DNA of 64,000 nt from Piromyces finnis. Lineage: Eukaryota; Neocallimastigomycota; Neocallimastigomycetes; Neocallimastigales; Neocallimastigaceae. Where the stretch lies: the NCBI GenBank assembly GCA_002104945.1, contig MCFH01000068.1, forward strand, positions 186,001-250,000, in the 5' to 3' direction. The notes below the pieces were generated by a model. It did no database searches and was not told the origin of the DNA. It was given only the letters and a program-made list of their open reading frames with translations. Positions 11,675 to 24,166 of the stretch are shown piece by piece (position 1 is the first letter of the stretch; every line of letters begins with the position of its first letter). The position numbers and the translations under genes were made by a program.

Positions 11675-14600
11675 ATGAATACTAGATATAGAATGTTAGA
11701 CAACCGTGACGATGGAATAGCTGGAGTCATTGACGCAGGCTCTGAGGCGAGTTCCATGATGGATATTGAGGATGAGACTGGTAAAAGCGTTAACACCAGG
11801 GGAAAACTCATCCCAAAACCTCCAAGATTTTCGGAAAAAGAAGTGAACTTCTTTACTTCCTGGCAAGATTGGAGAAATACTTTAAATATAACTTGGAAGA
11901 AGATGCTACCGACGCCTACAAGCTGGATATCTTGGGATGCTACCTGGAAGGAACCGCCGCCGAATGGTTTGCCGACTTAGAAAGAGAAGAAAGCCCCCTG
12001 TTGAACTCTTACGAAGATTTTATTGAGGCAATGAAGGCTCGCTACAAGACTTGCAACAGCGCCGATGTAGCTAACAGTCGGTTGGTGAAGATAAAAGCAG
12101 GACAATTAAGGAACGTAATGGACTACTGTGAAGCTTTTGAGAAGATGGCCAGGGATTCGTCATTTAATGATGAAGCTAAGATCTACTTCTTTATGGAAGG
12201 ACTACCAACATCCGTCAAGGACAAAGCAAGGCTACTATATCCAAAAATTAGAAAACTTACCGAATTGATCAATGTGGTTGCCGCTAATGTCGAAGTTGAA
12301 TGGAAAACTTATGGAAAAGAAAGTTAGAAGATATAATAGACACTTAGGAACTAACAGATATGCTTCTTATGGAACCAAGTATAATAACTATGTGGATCAA
12401 GAAGACTACCAAAATTCGACCAAACCAAGAAAATGCTTTTTCTGCAAAAGAACAGGACACTTGAAGAAAGATTGTCCTCAACTTAAGGACAAAATAATAA
12501 ATCGACCAAAAGCATTTATGGCTACTACCGCTGGAAGAAGGATGTTGAATGTTTATGACATCGTGCTACAAGTCAATAATGGTGCTTATCTTAAGGCTCT
12601 TGTGGATTCTGGTTCGGACTTGGACTTTTTGGATTGGAAGGCCGTTGATAAGTACAAGATTCCATTCCAAAGAATGTTTAAGGATAAATATGTTGAAGGT
12701 ATAGGTGGTAATGGATTTTTGAAGTATGAAACAATTCCTTTGATAATGAATATCAAGAATCATAAGGAATCCATTCAATTCTACCTTACCGATCTTCCTT
12801 CTGGTATTTCTATTATTTTGGGCAAGAATTGGTTAAGAAAACATGATCCTACAATTAGCTTCAAGGATCAAACTCTAGAATTTAAGTCCAAATTCTGTTC
12901 TTTAAATTGCTGTGCTACTCCAGAAGAAATGGAAAAAAGAAGCAAAGAAGAAGAATTGTCCAAGGAAGAAGAAAGAAGAAAAGAGAAGGAACTAGTACAG
13001 GAAATACTCAATAATTATAAAAATAGTTTAAAAATTAGAGATAGTGAAATTAAGAACAAAGAAAATATAAAAATTATAGATAAAAATAAGAATTCATGTA
13101 TTAAAAAGAAATGTAGTAAAAACTTAAAATTAAATAAAAAGAATGTTCAAAAGTATATTGTATGTAGTGTTATTTCAAATGAAGAAAATAAAGGTGAAGA
13201 TGTTGAAGAAAGTGTTGTAGAAATTCCTGATGTATATAAGGAATTTGAAAATGTATTTGATGAAGTTGAGTGTAATGAACTACCTCCACATCGAATATAC
13301 GATTGTAAAATAAGATTGAAAGATAAAGATAACTTATTTTATGGTCCGTTATACCCTTTGACAGAAGAAGAAAGGAATACGTTAAAGGAGTATATTTCTG
13401 AAAATTTAGAAAAAGGATTTATTAGACCGTCTACTTCACCTGCTGGAGCACCTGTGTTGTTCGTTAGGAAAAAGGATGGGACTTTAAGATTGTGTGTTGA
13501 CTACCGAAGACTCAATGAAAACACAATTAGGGATTCATATCCACTACCTCTCATATCTGAATTATTCGATAGATTAAGAGAAGCCAAAGTTTTTACTAAA
13601 CTTGATCTCAAGTCTGCTTATAATCTAGTTCGAATAAATGAAGGTGATGAATATAAGACTGCATTTAGGACAAGATTTGGTCACTTTGAATATCTTGTCA
13701 TGCCGTTTGGATTAAAAAACGCTCCTGCAACTTTCCAACATTTTATCAATGATGTTCTCGGGGAATACTTGGATGAATTCGCCTTTTCTTATATTGATGA
13801 TATTCTTATCTATTCGAAAAACTTGGAAGAACACCGAAAGCATGTAAAGAAAGTTCTTCAAAGATTAAAAGAAAATGGTCTTTATGCGAAACTTAGCAAA
13901 TGTGAATTTGAAACTTCAGAAACTACTTTCTTAGGGCATGTTATCTCAGATAAGGGAATCTCTATGGATCCAAAGAAGGTTAAAGCTATTATGGAATGGC
14001 CTGTGCCAACATCTGTTAAAGAAGTTCAGTCGTTTATTGGATTATGTAATTATTATAGAAGATTTATTCCAAACTTTGCTAGTATTGCTAAACCGTTACA
14101 TAATCTAACTAAGAAAGATGTCAATTTTCATTGGCCAGAAGAATGTAATGAAGCTTTTTGTATATTAAAGAAATTCTTTACCGAAGAACCAATTTTAATT
14201 CATGCTGATCCTGAATTACCTTTTGTGGTTGAGACAGATGCAAGTAATTTCGCAATCGGTGCCGTATTATCTCAAAGATTACCGGATAATAACGAGCTTC
14301 ATCCAATTTGTTATTATTCAAGAGGATTGACTAAATCGGAAAAGAACTACCCAATTTATGATAAAGAACTTTTGGCTGTTATTGAAGCTTTGAAACAATG
14401 GAGACATTACTTAGAAGGAGCTAAGCATCAATTTATGATCTACACAGATCATAAAAATCTTACTTTTCCAAGGAAGCCCGAATTATTATCGCAAAGACAA
14501 ATTCGATGGAATTTGTTCTTAACACGTTATGACTTCAAAATACAATATAGACCGGGTAAAGAAGGTGGAAAACCTGATGCTTTCTCAAGACGCCCTGATT

Positions 14601-16156
14601 ATGAAAAGGAAAAAATTAATAAAGAAGATGAAGAAGCCTATTCTTGCTTGACAGTTAAAGAAATCGAAGATACTTTATGTCTTGTGTCTATTCAAGGGAA
14701 TCTCAAAGAAGATTTAATTAAAGAAATTAAAGAAGATGAAGAAATTAAGGAGTTAATAAATATTCTACAAGGAAAATCTACCGCAAGTAAGAAGTATAAG
14801 AAGTTAATGAAGAATTTTAAGTTAAGCGAAGAAGGAATTCTTTTGTATAAAAGTTTAATTTATGTACCAAAGAAAATGAGAGATATAATAATCTCAATGC
14901 ATCATGACAATCCAATTCATGGTCATTTTGGTATTATTAAAACAAAAGAATTAATTACAAGAAACTTTGTTTGGATAAACATGACTCAAGATATAGTTAA
15001 GTTTATTGCTTCTTGTAAAGTTTGTGGAGCTGCTAAGGTTGATCGTCATAGACCTTATGGACTTTTACAGCCGCTACCAACTCCGGAAAGACCGTGGTCT
15101 TCTGTTTCTATAGATTTTATAACTGATTTGCCAAAGTCAAAGGAAAAAACAGTTATAATGGTTGTTGTGGATAGATTAACGAAGATGGCTCATTTTATTC
15201 CGTTTAGAATGGTTCCGACTGCTCAAATCGCCGCTGATGTATTCTTTAGAGAAGTTTTTCGTTTACATGGTCTACCTGATGAAATAATATCGGATCGAGG
15301 AACCCAATTTACTTCTGAATTTTGGCAAAGATTATGCACTTTGTTGAACATTAAGCACAATATTTCGAGTGCTCACCATCCTCAAACAGACGGGCAGACT
15401 GAACGTGTAAATAGTATATTAGAACAATTTCTTAGATGTTACATTAACAAAAGAAAAGATAACTGGATGAATCTTCTGCCTTATGCCGAATTTGCGTATA
15501 ATAATACACTTCAGCAATCTATAAATCAAACTCCATTCTTTGCAAATTATGGGCAAAATCCAAGATTTAATACCGATATTCCTGCTGATAGTGACAACAG
15601 AAGAGCTAACAGGCACGCCTCTCAGATGCAAGATAATATTAAATTTTTAAAGAAGAACTTAGAAAAAGCCAAGGAAAGATATAAGAAGTATGCCGATTGT
15701 ATTAGACTTATTCGACCAAAGTTAAAGGTTGGTGACCTAGTTTGGTTAAAGCGTCCTGATTTACTTCCGAAAGGGCCTCCAAAACTAACAAATAAGAAAC
15801 TTGGACCATTTAAGATTATTGAAAAAACAGGACCCGTTTCTTATAAATTGGAACTACCAGAAAGTCTAAGATGTCATCCCGTTTTTCACATTTCGAACTT
15901 AGAACCTTTTGTTGAAAGAGAAGTTGAAGTGAATGAATCATCTTCTAGAATTCCAAACATTGCTACTGATTCTACTGAAGGAAGAATTCCATTGAAGATT
16001 GTTAGTGAAAAAGTTGTTAATGGAACTAAGTACTACTTTATGGTTTGGAAAAGTTTATTACCTTCAGAAAGTACATGGATTAGAGAAGATGAAATCGAAG
16101 ACCCTCAGTTGATCCAGGAATACCTTAAACATAAGTCGCTCAGGGGCTCGACTTAA
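11675..16156 (+). pseudogene. Element 1 Gag–Pol polyprotein (two frameshifts in gag)
   Basis: Start ATG at 11675 (MNTRYRMLDN) matches the start of the intact element 2 protein. The frame is lost around 11845–11870 and Gag continues in a second frame to about 12310. A 23-nt deletion relative to element 2, where DPMNIDGERG should be, returns it to the original frame. From about 12320 to 16156 the frame is open: zinc knuckle CFFCKRTGHLKKDC, protease LVDSGSDLDF, RT with YIDDILIYS, RNase H ETDASNFAIGAVL, integrase with HHDNPIHGHFG…CKVCGAAK, SIDFITDLP, ISDRGTQFTSEFW and HHPQTDGQTERV, then a chromodomain-like tail (YYFMVWKSLLPSESTW). The shifts disable Gag, so this copy is presumably non-autonomous. 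Confidence 0.9.
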
Positions 16157-16167
16157 GAAGAGGGGCA

Positions 16168-16992
16168 TGTAAAATATTGTATTAATAGAATAATGTATTT
16201 AATACGTATTTAAAATAATGTATAATGTATTAAATTAATGTACCGTAAAATTTCATAAAATTTATATCACAATACATTAACATAAATTTATGTAAATTTT
16301 ATTTTTTAATTACAAAAATTTATATCACAATACATTAACATAAATTTATGTAAAATTTAATTTTATGATAAGATAAAGTTTTTGATGATAAAATAAAATT
16401 TTAAATTAAATAAATTTTAACCAATAAATATTTTAGATAAAAAAAAAATTTTTTATAAACTAAACCTCAAAATTAGAAATAAATAAATTGAATATATGTT
16501 TGAAATATAATCAACCATATAGTAAATAAATCAAAACTTTATTTTAAGCTTAGAAAATTCTTTAGTAAATAGATTGAATTTAAATAGTTTAATACAAATA
16601 ATTTCTTTTAATAAATGTATAAATGTAAACAATGTAAAATTATAATATTAAAATATATATATTAGAATTTATTCAATTTATTTAAAAAGTATAAATAAAG
16701 AAAATTTTTCAACTATTGAAACGATAGTTGGAAAATCGTATAGGTTAATTTTGTTTAGATAAATTAACATTAGTTTATAATTAGTTTAGTTGTTTTTTTT
16801 TTAATAATAAATATTGATTACCTAGTGAGGGCTCTGGTAAAATATCCTTCACGGTAAAGTAATCAACGGATGTTTTAGTTTAGTTATTTTAAAATAATTT
16901 AATAAATAAAATATAAAAAATTAAAATAATTTAAAGTGTAGTTTAGAATATTGAGTGTATACAAACCTGAACTTAGTTTAGAATATTTTACA
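16168..16992 (+). repeat. 3' LTR of element 1 (family A)
   Basis: An 825-bp unit, TGTAAAATATTG…AATATTTTACA, with an 11-bp imperfect terminal inverted repeat. TATAAATA lies at 16690–16697, the R-start 11-mer AGTTGGAAAAT at 16726–16736 and the U5 stem-loop at 16814–16866. It is preceded by the purine tract AAGAAGAGGGG overlapping the Gag–Pol stop codon. Confidence 0.92.
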
Positions 16993-17001
16993 CTGAACTA
17001 C

Positions 17002-17406
17002 TGTAACGAATCATAGAAATTAGTAACCAGTCTTAGTGGTTAGTAACTAAGACCTTGGTTTGGATTACTCGAGTTCGAATCATCATTAATCCTTTTTTAT
17101 TAAATATTAAAATATTTTTACAACAAAATTTTATCAAAAAAGAAAATTTCTGATTGGACTAAAAAATTAAGTTGTAAAATTTTTGTAAATTTAATTTTAA
17201 AAATTTTTATATAAATACGAGTGAAATTTCCTTAAACATTTTTTAATTCGAGTTTTTATTAACAAAAATTTTTATAATAAAAATAAAATTATTAAACACT
17301 AACCTGTTATAATTTTGTTAAGTGTTCAATAATAAAAATTTTATTTATTTTTATTTTTTCCTTTTATATATTTGTGTTTTTATTTATTGAACATTAGTTC
17401 TTTACA
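17002..17406 (+). repeat. Solo LTR of family D with ACTAC target duplication
   Basis: A 405-bp unit, TGTAACGAATC…TTCTTTACA, flanked by ACTAC (16997–17001 and 17407–17411). It is the best-bounded copy of the family. It has a TATA-like box (TATAAATA near 17210). Near its 5' end it has a tRNA-like module: a GTCTTAG/CTAAGAC hairpin (17030–17053) with loop TGGTTAGTAA, then CTCGAGTTCGAATC (17069–17082), resembling tRNA D- and T-arm promoter boxes. Confidence 0.92.
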
Positions 17407-18590
17407 ACTACGTTCATTTTTAGGTATGACTAGTTATTACAGAAATTTTATTGAAAATTATTCTGCTATTGCAGCTCCTCTTTGCAAATTATTAAAGAAG
17501 AAAATTAAATATGAATGGACAGAAATTCAAGAACAAAGTTTCAGAAATCTGATATATTGCCTAGTTAATGCACCAATTCTTTGTTTTCCTAAATTTGATG
17601 TTCCTTTTATAATTAGATCTGATGCTTGTGGATATGGAATTGGTGGTGTTTTACTACAGTTATATGATGACAATATTGAACACCCAGTTTATTTTGTTAA
17701 TAGAAGTATTAAGAAATCAGAAGAAAATTATACCACCAATGAATTAGAAGGTGCTGCTGCTTATTATTGTCTTTTACAATTTGAGTCATATATTCTAGGG
17801 AATCCATTTCAAACTATTCTTTATACTGACCATGAACCTTTAGATCCCATCATTAAGAAAGGAGAACCGAATACGAAAAAACATCAACGCTGGTGTGATA
17901 AATTTAGTCAATTAAAAGTTAATATTATTTATCAACCAGGAAAAACTAATAAAATTGCTGATGCTTTATCCAGAATAACTTTGAAAGAGAACTTAATTGT
18001 TAACACTACTATTTCTAATGGTAATGACAATAATAATAAAGATGAGAATAATAGTAGTATTAATAAGTTTAATGCTAATAATTTGGATAATTTGGAAATT
18101 AATAATAATAATAATGATAAAAACAATAATAATAATAATATCAACAATATCGATATTTCCAACAAAACCAATAGTTCCAATTTTACCGAGGAGGAGAACG
18201 AAAAATTTGTTTCCGATTTTATGAAAAAATTTTTAAATGATAAAATTGTCACTATTGACAATAAATTATATTTCAAAGATAATAATAATTTTAGGGAGAT
18301 TATTGATAACCCTTACACTAAAATTAAAATAATTGCAAAAGAGCATAGAATTGGACATGAAGGAGTACAGAAAACTTATGAAAGAATCAAAAACAAATTT
18401 TATTGAAAAAATTTAATCATTGATGTAAAAAAATATGTCTCCTTATGTAAAATATGTCAGTTAAATAAATCTGAGCCATTACCAAAGCCGACAGAAAAGT
18501 TTAGAACACCTGTAGAAGCACCCTTTGTTAGACTTGGTCTTGATATTATAGGTCCATTAAAATAAACCACACTTGGGAATAAATATATAA
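17407..18590 (+). pseudogene. Element 0 RNase H and integrase zinc-binding domain
   Basis: Resumes the pol frame cut at 9923: LRSFLGMTSYYRNF (RT thumb), RNase H with IIRSDACGYGIGGVLLQ and YTDHEPLDPI, PGKTNKIADALSR, an Asn-rich linker, then the integrase HHCC domain (EHRIGHEGVQKTYERIK…LCKICQLNK). TGA at 18404–18406 stands where family members have Trp (FYW). A second stop, TAA at 18563–18565, follows IIGPLK in the catalytic core. Both are in frame, so the element is inactivated by point mutation as well as by three insertions. Confidence 0.88.
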
Positions 18591-19360
18591 TGGTATGTGT
18601 GGACTATTTTACTAAATGGGTGGAAGCAAAACCAGTTAGAACTACTAATTCTCAAGAAGTAACTAATTTCTTAGTTGAAGTATTTAGTAGGCATGGAACT
18701 CCACAATTAATAATAACAGATAATGGTGTACAATTTGTTTCAGAGTACACAAAAATATTTGTAGATCTTTATGATGTATACATTCATTTCATTAGTACAT
18801 ACTATCCAGTATCTAATGGACTGGTGGAAAACAGAAACAGAGAAATTGGTAAGCAATTAAAAAATTTCTTTGATAACAATGAAAACTGGGATTTATTGTT
18901 ACCAATTGCATTATGGGCTATTCGAACTTGTAAATCTGTTTCTACTGGTTATTCAAGTTTTGAACTCTTGTATGGAAGATCAGAAAATATTCCAATTGAT
19001 ATTAATATAAGAAATTCAATATTAAGTATAGAAGAAAGATCAATAGAAGAATTATTAATGGAAAGATTTATAGACCACGCCAAATGGGTAAAACAAGCTG
19101 CCAGTAAAATGCTAGGGACGATAAACTATTGGAAAAGTAGAAGATTAGCTCAACAAAGTATGAACAATAAAAATAATTATAAAATAGGGGATAAGGTAAA
19201 GATTAGGAACCAACAAAGAAACAAGTTAGAACCCTATTTTATCGGACCTTTTATTATTAGAGAAATATCTTGGAACACATCTAAATTACAAGATGAACTG
19301 ACGGGACAATATTTTGAAAGAAATGTCCATTTTAAAAATATATTACCATTCAGGGAGTAG
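18591..19360 (+). pseudogene. Element 0 integrase core and C-terminus
   Basis: After the second stop the same frame continues through the DDE core: VDYFTKWVEAKPV, IITDNGVQFVSEY and the Glu region (VSNGLVENRNREIGKQL), then a GDKVKIRNQQRNKLEPYFIGPF C-terminal domain. There is no chromodomain, unlike the other elements. The last codon is at 19360. No LTR could be recognised downstream, so the 3' boundary of element 0 is unknown. Confidence 0.85.
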
Positions 19361-19735
19361 AAATAAAATGAAATAAAATTATAAATGCATTGAAATATAT
19401 ATATATACTAACTATATAAGTATATAATTATAATAATAAGTAAGAAGAAAATTGATAACTTAGTAGATTAATAATTATATTAATTATTAATAATAATAGA
19501 AAGATATATACATATATATATAAAAAAAACAAAAAAAAATTTAAATATAAAAATTTTTATAAAAATTTTTAATTATTTTATATATAATTATAAAAATATT
19601 TCAATATAAATTTTATTAAATTATTTCGCATATATTTAATAAAATTTTATAATTAATTTTATTAAATATTAATTTATTATTTAATAATTAATAATTAATT
19701 ATTAAATAATCTAAAGATATATATTATATCTTTAC
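19361..19735. other. AT-rich stretch between elements
   Basis: Contains TA-dinucleotide runs and many A/T homopolymers. The last bases, ATATCTTTACA (about 19725–19735), look like the terminus of a family B LTR joined directly to pol of the next element. Nothing coding is seen. Confidence 0.5.
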
Positions 19736-22100
19736 AGCGAGAGAACTAACTTTTTCAATTATTTCAAATGGACCAAGCATTTGAGGTGCTAGTTTCTTCT
19801 TCAAGTTAGTTCCAGGAGAATCTTTCAATAACCATACCTTCATTCCCACTTCGAATTCGAATTCCGGGGGACTCATTCTTTTCATATCACTATATTTCTT
19901 ATGTGTTTCTTTTGCTTTTTCTAAGTTTTCTTTTAATAATTTAAAGTTTTCATTCATATCAATTACTCTTTGTTCAGCTCTATAGATGAGTTTAAAGTCA
20001 AATCTGGATAAGAACAAATTCCATCTAATTTGTCTCTGAGATCTGAGATAACATTTCAGGTTTTCTAGGAAATGTTAAGTTCTTGTGATCGGTATAAATT
20101 ATGAACTGATGGCATGCACCCTCTAAATAATGACGTCATTATTCAAGAGCAACTATAATAGCTAAAAGTTCCTTGTCATATATGGGATAGTTTCTTTGAC
20201 AACTTGTCAAACTTTTAGAAAGAAATGCAATATGATGTAATTTGCCTTCAAATTCTTGAGAGAGAATAGCACCGACAGCATAATTACTAGCATCAATTTC
20301 TACAATAAATTGTTTATTACTGAACCTCTTTAACATTTTTTGGAACCGGCCAATCGAGAGTTGCTTTAATTTTATTCTCATCCATTTGCAACTCATCCTT
20401 TGAAATGATATAACCAAGAAAAGTAGTTTTCTTAACATCAAACTCACATTTTTCTAATTTAACATAAAGATTATTTTCAAGTAGTTTCTTAAGTATCTTT
20501 TTAACATGTTCATGATGTTCTTCGATATTATTAGAATAAATAAGAATATCATCAATATATGAGATAACAAAATCATCTAAATAATCACCAAGAACATCGT
20601 TACTGAAGTGTTGAAAGGTTCCAGGTGTATTTTTCAATCCAAAAGGCATAACCAGATATTCAAAATAACCATACTAGTACGAAAAGCCGTTTTGTATTCA
20701 TCACCTTCTTTAATACAAACAAGATTATAAGCGGATTTAAGGTCTAATTTGGTAAAAATCTTAGCATTTTTCACCCTATCCAAAAAGTCACTAATTAAAG
20801 GTAAAGGATATGAATTACGAATTGTAATATCATTCAACCTTCTATAATCAATACAAAGTCTTTAGGAACCGTCCTTCTTTTAACAAATAAAATTGGGGCA
20901 CCAGCAATTATTTCCTAATAAAACCTTTATTTAAATTATCATCTATATATTTTTTAAGTTCCTCTCTTTCAACTTCAGTTAATGGATACAAAGATCCATA
21001 AAACAAAGTTGAATCATCTTTAAGTTTGATTTCACAATCATAAGGTCTATGAGGAGGTAACACTTCACAATTTTTTTCATTAAACACTTCACTAAATTCT
21101 AGATATTGGGTTGGTACGGCGACCAATTTATCTTTATTAATATCTTTTTCATTATTATTATTATTACTACATGATTCATTATCATTATTACATGTTTCAT
21201 TAATTTTTGTTACAATACATTTAACTTTTTTGTTAAAACTAATATATTCATCATCGCTATCATCTTCATCATTAATGGTTCTAACAAGGCGACCTTTAAC
21301 ATATTCTTTTTCTTCATGGTTTGGGATGGAGGGATCTACTTTCGGTTTTTTGGTTAAACTTCGGTCGAGAACATCATGATCTAATTGATCATTCTTGGAC
21401 TTCTTTCTTGGTTTTCTCTTTCTTTTGCCTTTATTACAATGTCTGGCACAATAATCAGAACTAAAAGCGATTTTCTTAGAGTCGTAGAAAGCATTTGGAT
21501 TATGCTTCTTTATCCACGGCAAACCAATAATAACATCAACACCGGGGACTTGTAATCCATAAAGTTGAATTACTTCGAAGTGATTTTTTCAACGGAGTAT
21601 GCACTTCTCAGTCCTTTCCCAAACACTAACAACTCCATCACTAACACCTGAAACACAGAATGGTTCTATTTTTTCCAAATTAATACCAAGGTCTTCAGCA
21701 AGACTTGGATTAATGAAATTCAATTCAGAACCGGAATCAATTAAAACCTTAATTTTAACTTCCGAAACTTCATTGGTACTCAAGTAAAAGTCCACAAGGT
21801 TTAAATCACTTTTCACTCCCTTGACTCCAACTTTGTAAATTTTTGGATTAACAATTTTTGGAGTCCTTTCTTTCACAATTCTTAACACTTTTCTGGGCTT
21901 TACTCTATTAGGACAATTAAATTTTAAATATCCCGTCTGTTTACAAAGAAAATATAATCCTTTTTTCTTTTCTTCTTCAAAGTTGTCTATGTTTTCATTG
22001 TAATTTTTACTTGATCCTTGGATGTTCACATACCTTTTACATTTATTTTCTCTACTAATCCTGAATACATCCACATCCATAGGATCATTAGCCCTTTCCA
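19736..22100 (-). pseudogene. Decayed LTR-B-family chromovirus (element 4)
   Basis: Minus-strand relatives of element 3 in several broken frames. 22100–21589 covers the Gag end and protease (CKQTGYLKFNCPN, LIDSGSELNFI). 21522–20908 covers the protease–RT linker. 20837–20317 covers RT with SYIDDILIYS. 20447–20139 covers RNase H (EIDASNYAVGAILS). 20017–19736 joins RNase H to the integrase C-terminus. A ~1-kb deletion at about 19983 removes most of the integrase and is bridged by the 8-bp repeat CAGCTCTA; a second deletion lies near 20315. The 5' half of gag is missing at 22100. Confidence 0.88.
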
Positions 22101-22250
22101 TTATAAGTGATTTTATAGCTTTTTGTTTTATTTAAATATTTAAAAATGTTCATTACTTTTTTCCAGTCACTAACAGTAGGATTTTCTGAATTTCTAGCTG
22201 CTTTTCCAACTGAAAAAGGTATATCAGGTCTATCACTATTTTCATTTTTA
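22101..22250 (-). pseudogene. Ty1/copia RT–RNase H fragment
   Basis: On the minus strand this reads SDRPDIPFSVGKAARNSENP, then DWKKVMNIFKYLNKTKSYK, the connection between RT and RNase H typical of Ty1/copia Pol. Only about 50 residues survive. It is the sole copia-type sequence noticed in the window. It truncates the scaffoldin-like gene on its right and abuts element 4 on its left. Confidence 0.8.
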
Positions 22251-24166
22251 CCAAGATCTTTCCTTATCAGTGGCATCAATGTAAACATACATAGCCTTAC
22301 ATTCTGCTATATTGTCTATTGCCTTTTCAACTAAATAAGTAATACTATTACCTGAAATAATAGGATTAATAATATTAGCATACTTTTCACTTTCACTACT
22401 TCCAGCATCAATATATACTTCAGCTGTAGAATATAATGGAACTGATTCAAGAGGAGTACAACCACCAGATTCCATACATTTTATGACATTTTTAAATATC
22501 TTACTATTTGAGTCATAACTAGTTCCATCTAAGAAAGCATGTCTTTGAACTCCATCAATTAGAGTTGATGTACAAACATCATCTGAATTAAAACATATAA
22601 TTATATTTTTAGAGGCATCTTCACCTTCATTAGCATCAAGAAAACCTATATTTTGTGCTAATATAGAATCAGCAGCAACTTGAGCATTACCTTTATTCAA
22701 GGATTTACATGTACCTTCAGTACAAGCAATTATATTTCCTGAAGTTCCGAAATCTATATAACCATAACCTGCCTTTTTTTCACCATCAACTTCTTCACAT
22801 TTATTTCCGTCATCACCATAGGTACACTTAATTACCTTGGAAGTATCCTTTCCACCTAAAAAGTAATAATTACCTTCTTCTTCAGTCATTCTTTCAGCAG
22901 CAACAGCAGCAAATTCACATTTTTTTGAATCGTCATGTTCACATAAAATTAATTTAGAGTATTTTCCACCAGCATCTATACCAGAAGCATCTAAATAATG
23001 ACCTTCCCCAGTAGGTTTTTGCACTGTACAAGATTTATCCTTACACTCAAACAATTAAATTGGTTTGTTTTCTGTTGAGGTTAATTCACCATGAAGATAA
23101 TAACCATTTTTTTGTTCATACACTTCTTTACATTGATTAGCAGTTGAACAATCAATTAATTTTTTTACCTCTGTATCAGTTTTTCCATCACCATTTGTGT
23201 AAAAACCTAGAACAGTAGGTTCAACTACAATAGTACATTTTCCACTTTCATTACAATTAATTAATTTTTTATAATATGAACCTGTTGTGTCAAAATCTTC
23301 CCCGCTAACATAATAACTGGATTTTGAAGGACCTTCCAACTTTGAGCATTTTTTATTAGAATCACAATAAATTAAATTACTATATGTATTACTTTAAAAA
23401 TCTTCACCACTCAAATAATAACCTGAATTCAAATTTGCAATTCCTACTTTTGAACATGTATTAGAAGAACACTTAATTAAATCATTATATTTATTATTTT
23501 CAAAATCTTCCCCACTTAGATAATAACCATCATTTGCATTTGTTAATGCTTTCAAAGAAGGTGAATCACCAACATAGCTATATAATTTATTTGTTGTATC
23601 TGCTGTTGTTGAAGGAAGGTAATATCCCTTTTTTGGAGTTGACGATGCTTTACAAGTTCCGGCTGTACATAAAAATAAAAATTGTTTTTCTGAAATCATA
23701 AAATATCCTTCCTTAATTTGAATATACGTTGAAGGACCAGTTGCAACAGTACCCGCAACACAATTATATAATACACCTACTGAATTATTTGAAATAGTAA
23801 CCTCACTACTACTATCAACTTTAAATTGTTTTAGTGCATAGCCTGTAATTGGTTCACATGAGCCATCAGGATTTGCTTCATTGGTTGTTGCTTTTAATTT
23901 ATATATCTTATCAGTACTTAAGCAATAACCAAATGAAGTTAAACTCGTTCAACTATCAGGAACACCATCATCAACACAAGCTGTTAAAGCTATAATCATA
24001 ATTAAAAATCATTTAATTCTAATACTACTACCTAGTAATACTCTTTAATTAAATTTTATCATTACCTGCATTAATAGCATCACCTCCACCTTCACCTTGA
24101 CCAAGTACACTTTTTGAAAGGGACAATAAAACTAAATATTGTAATGACAACCTTTTTTTAAATCAT
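22248..24166 (-). pseudogene. Scaffoldin-like Cys/Gly-Tyr-Tyr repeat protein, broken
   Basis: Read on the minus strand from ATG at 24164–24166, a hydrophobic leader (SLQYLVLLSLSKSVLG) suggests secretion. A 76-nt GT–AG intron spans 24065–23990. About 13 tandem modules of 30–45 residues follow, each with a Gly-Tyr-Tyr-like core (GYYLSGEDF, SYYVSGEDF, NGYYLHGEL) and an LIxCxxxxxC ending. I recognise this pattern from cell-surface and cellulosome scaffoldin proteins of anaerobic gut fungi; that is from memory, not a search. Defects: one missing base next to the start codon (about 24155), in-frame stops at 23949–23951, 23394–23396 and 23055–23057, and loss of the C-terminus at the copia scrap. The frame is otherwise preserved, so decay is recent. 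Confidence 0.75.

Larger units (their letters stand above)
10969..16992 (+). mobile_element. Element 1: chromovirus with inverted R–U5 in place of its 5' LTR
   Basis: The insert as a whole is bounded by CTGAA (10964–10968 and 16993–16997). Its right end is a normal LTR-A (16168–16992). Its left end is not: 10969–11250 is an LTR-A piece in inverted orientation, running from the U5 terminus (TGTAAAATATTC) to the 11-mer at the start of R, where it merges with the primer-binding site of the internal region. U3 and the promoter are therefore missing at the 5' side, and both outer ends are U5 ends. Gag carries two frameshifts. Same family as element 2. Confidence 0.88.
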
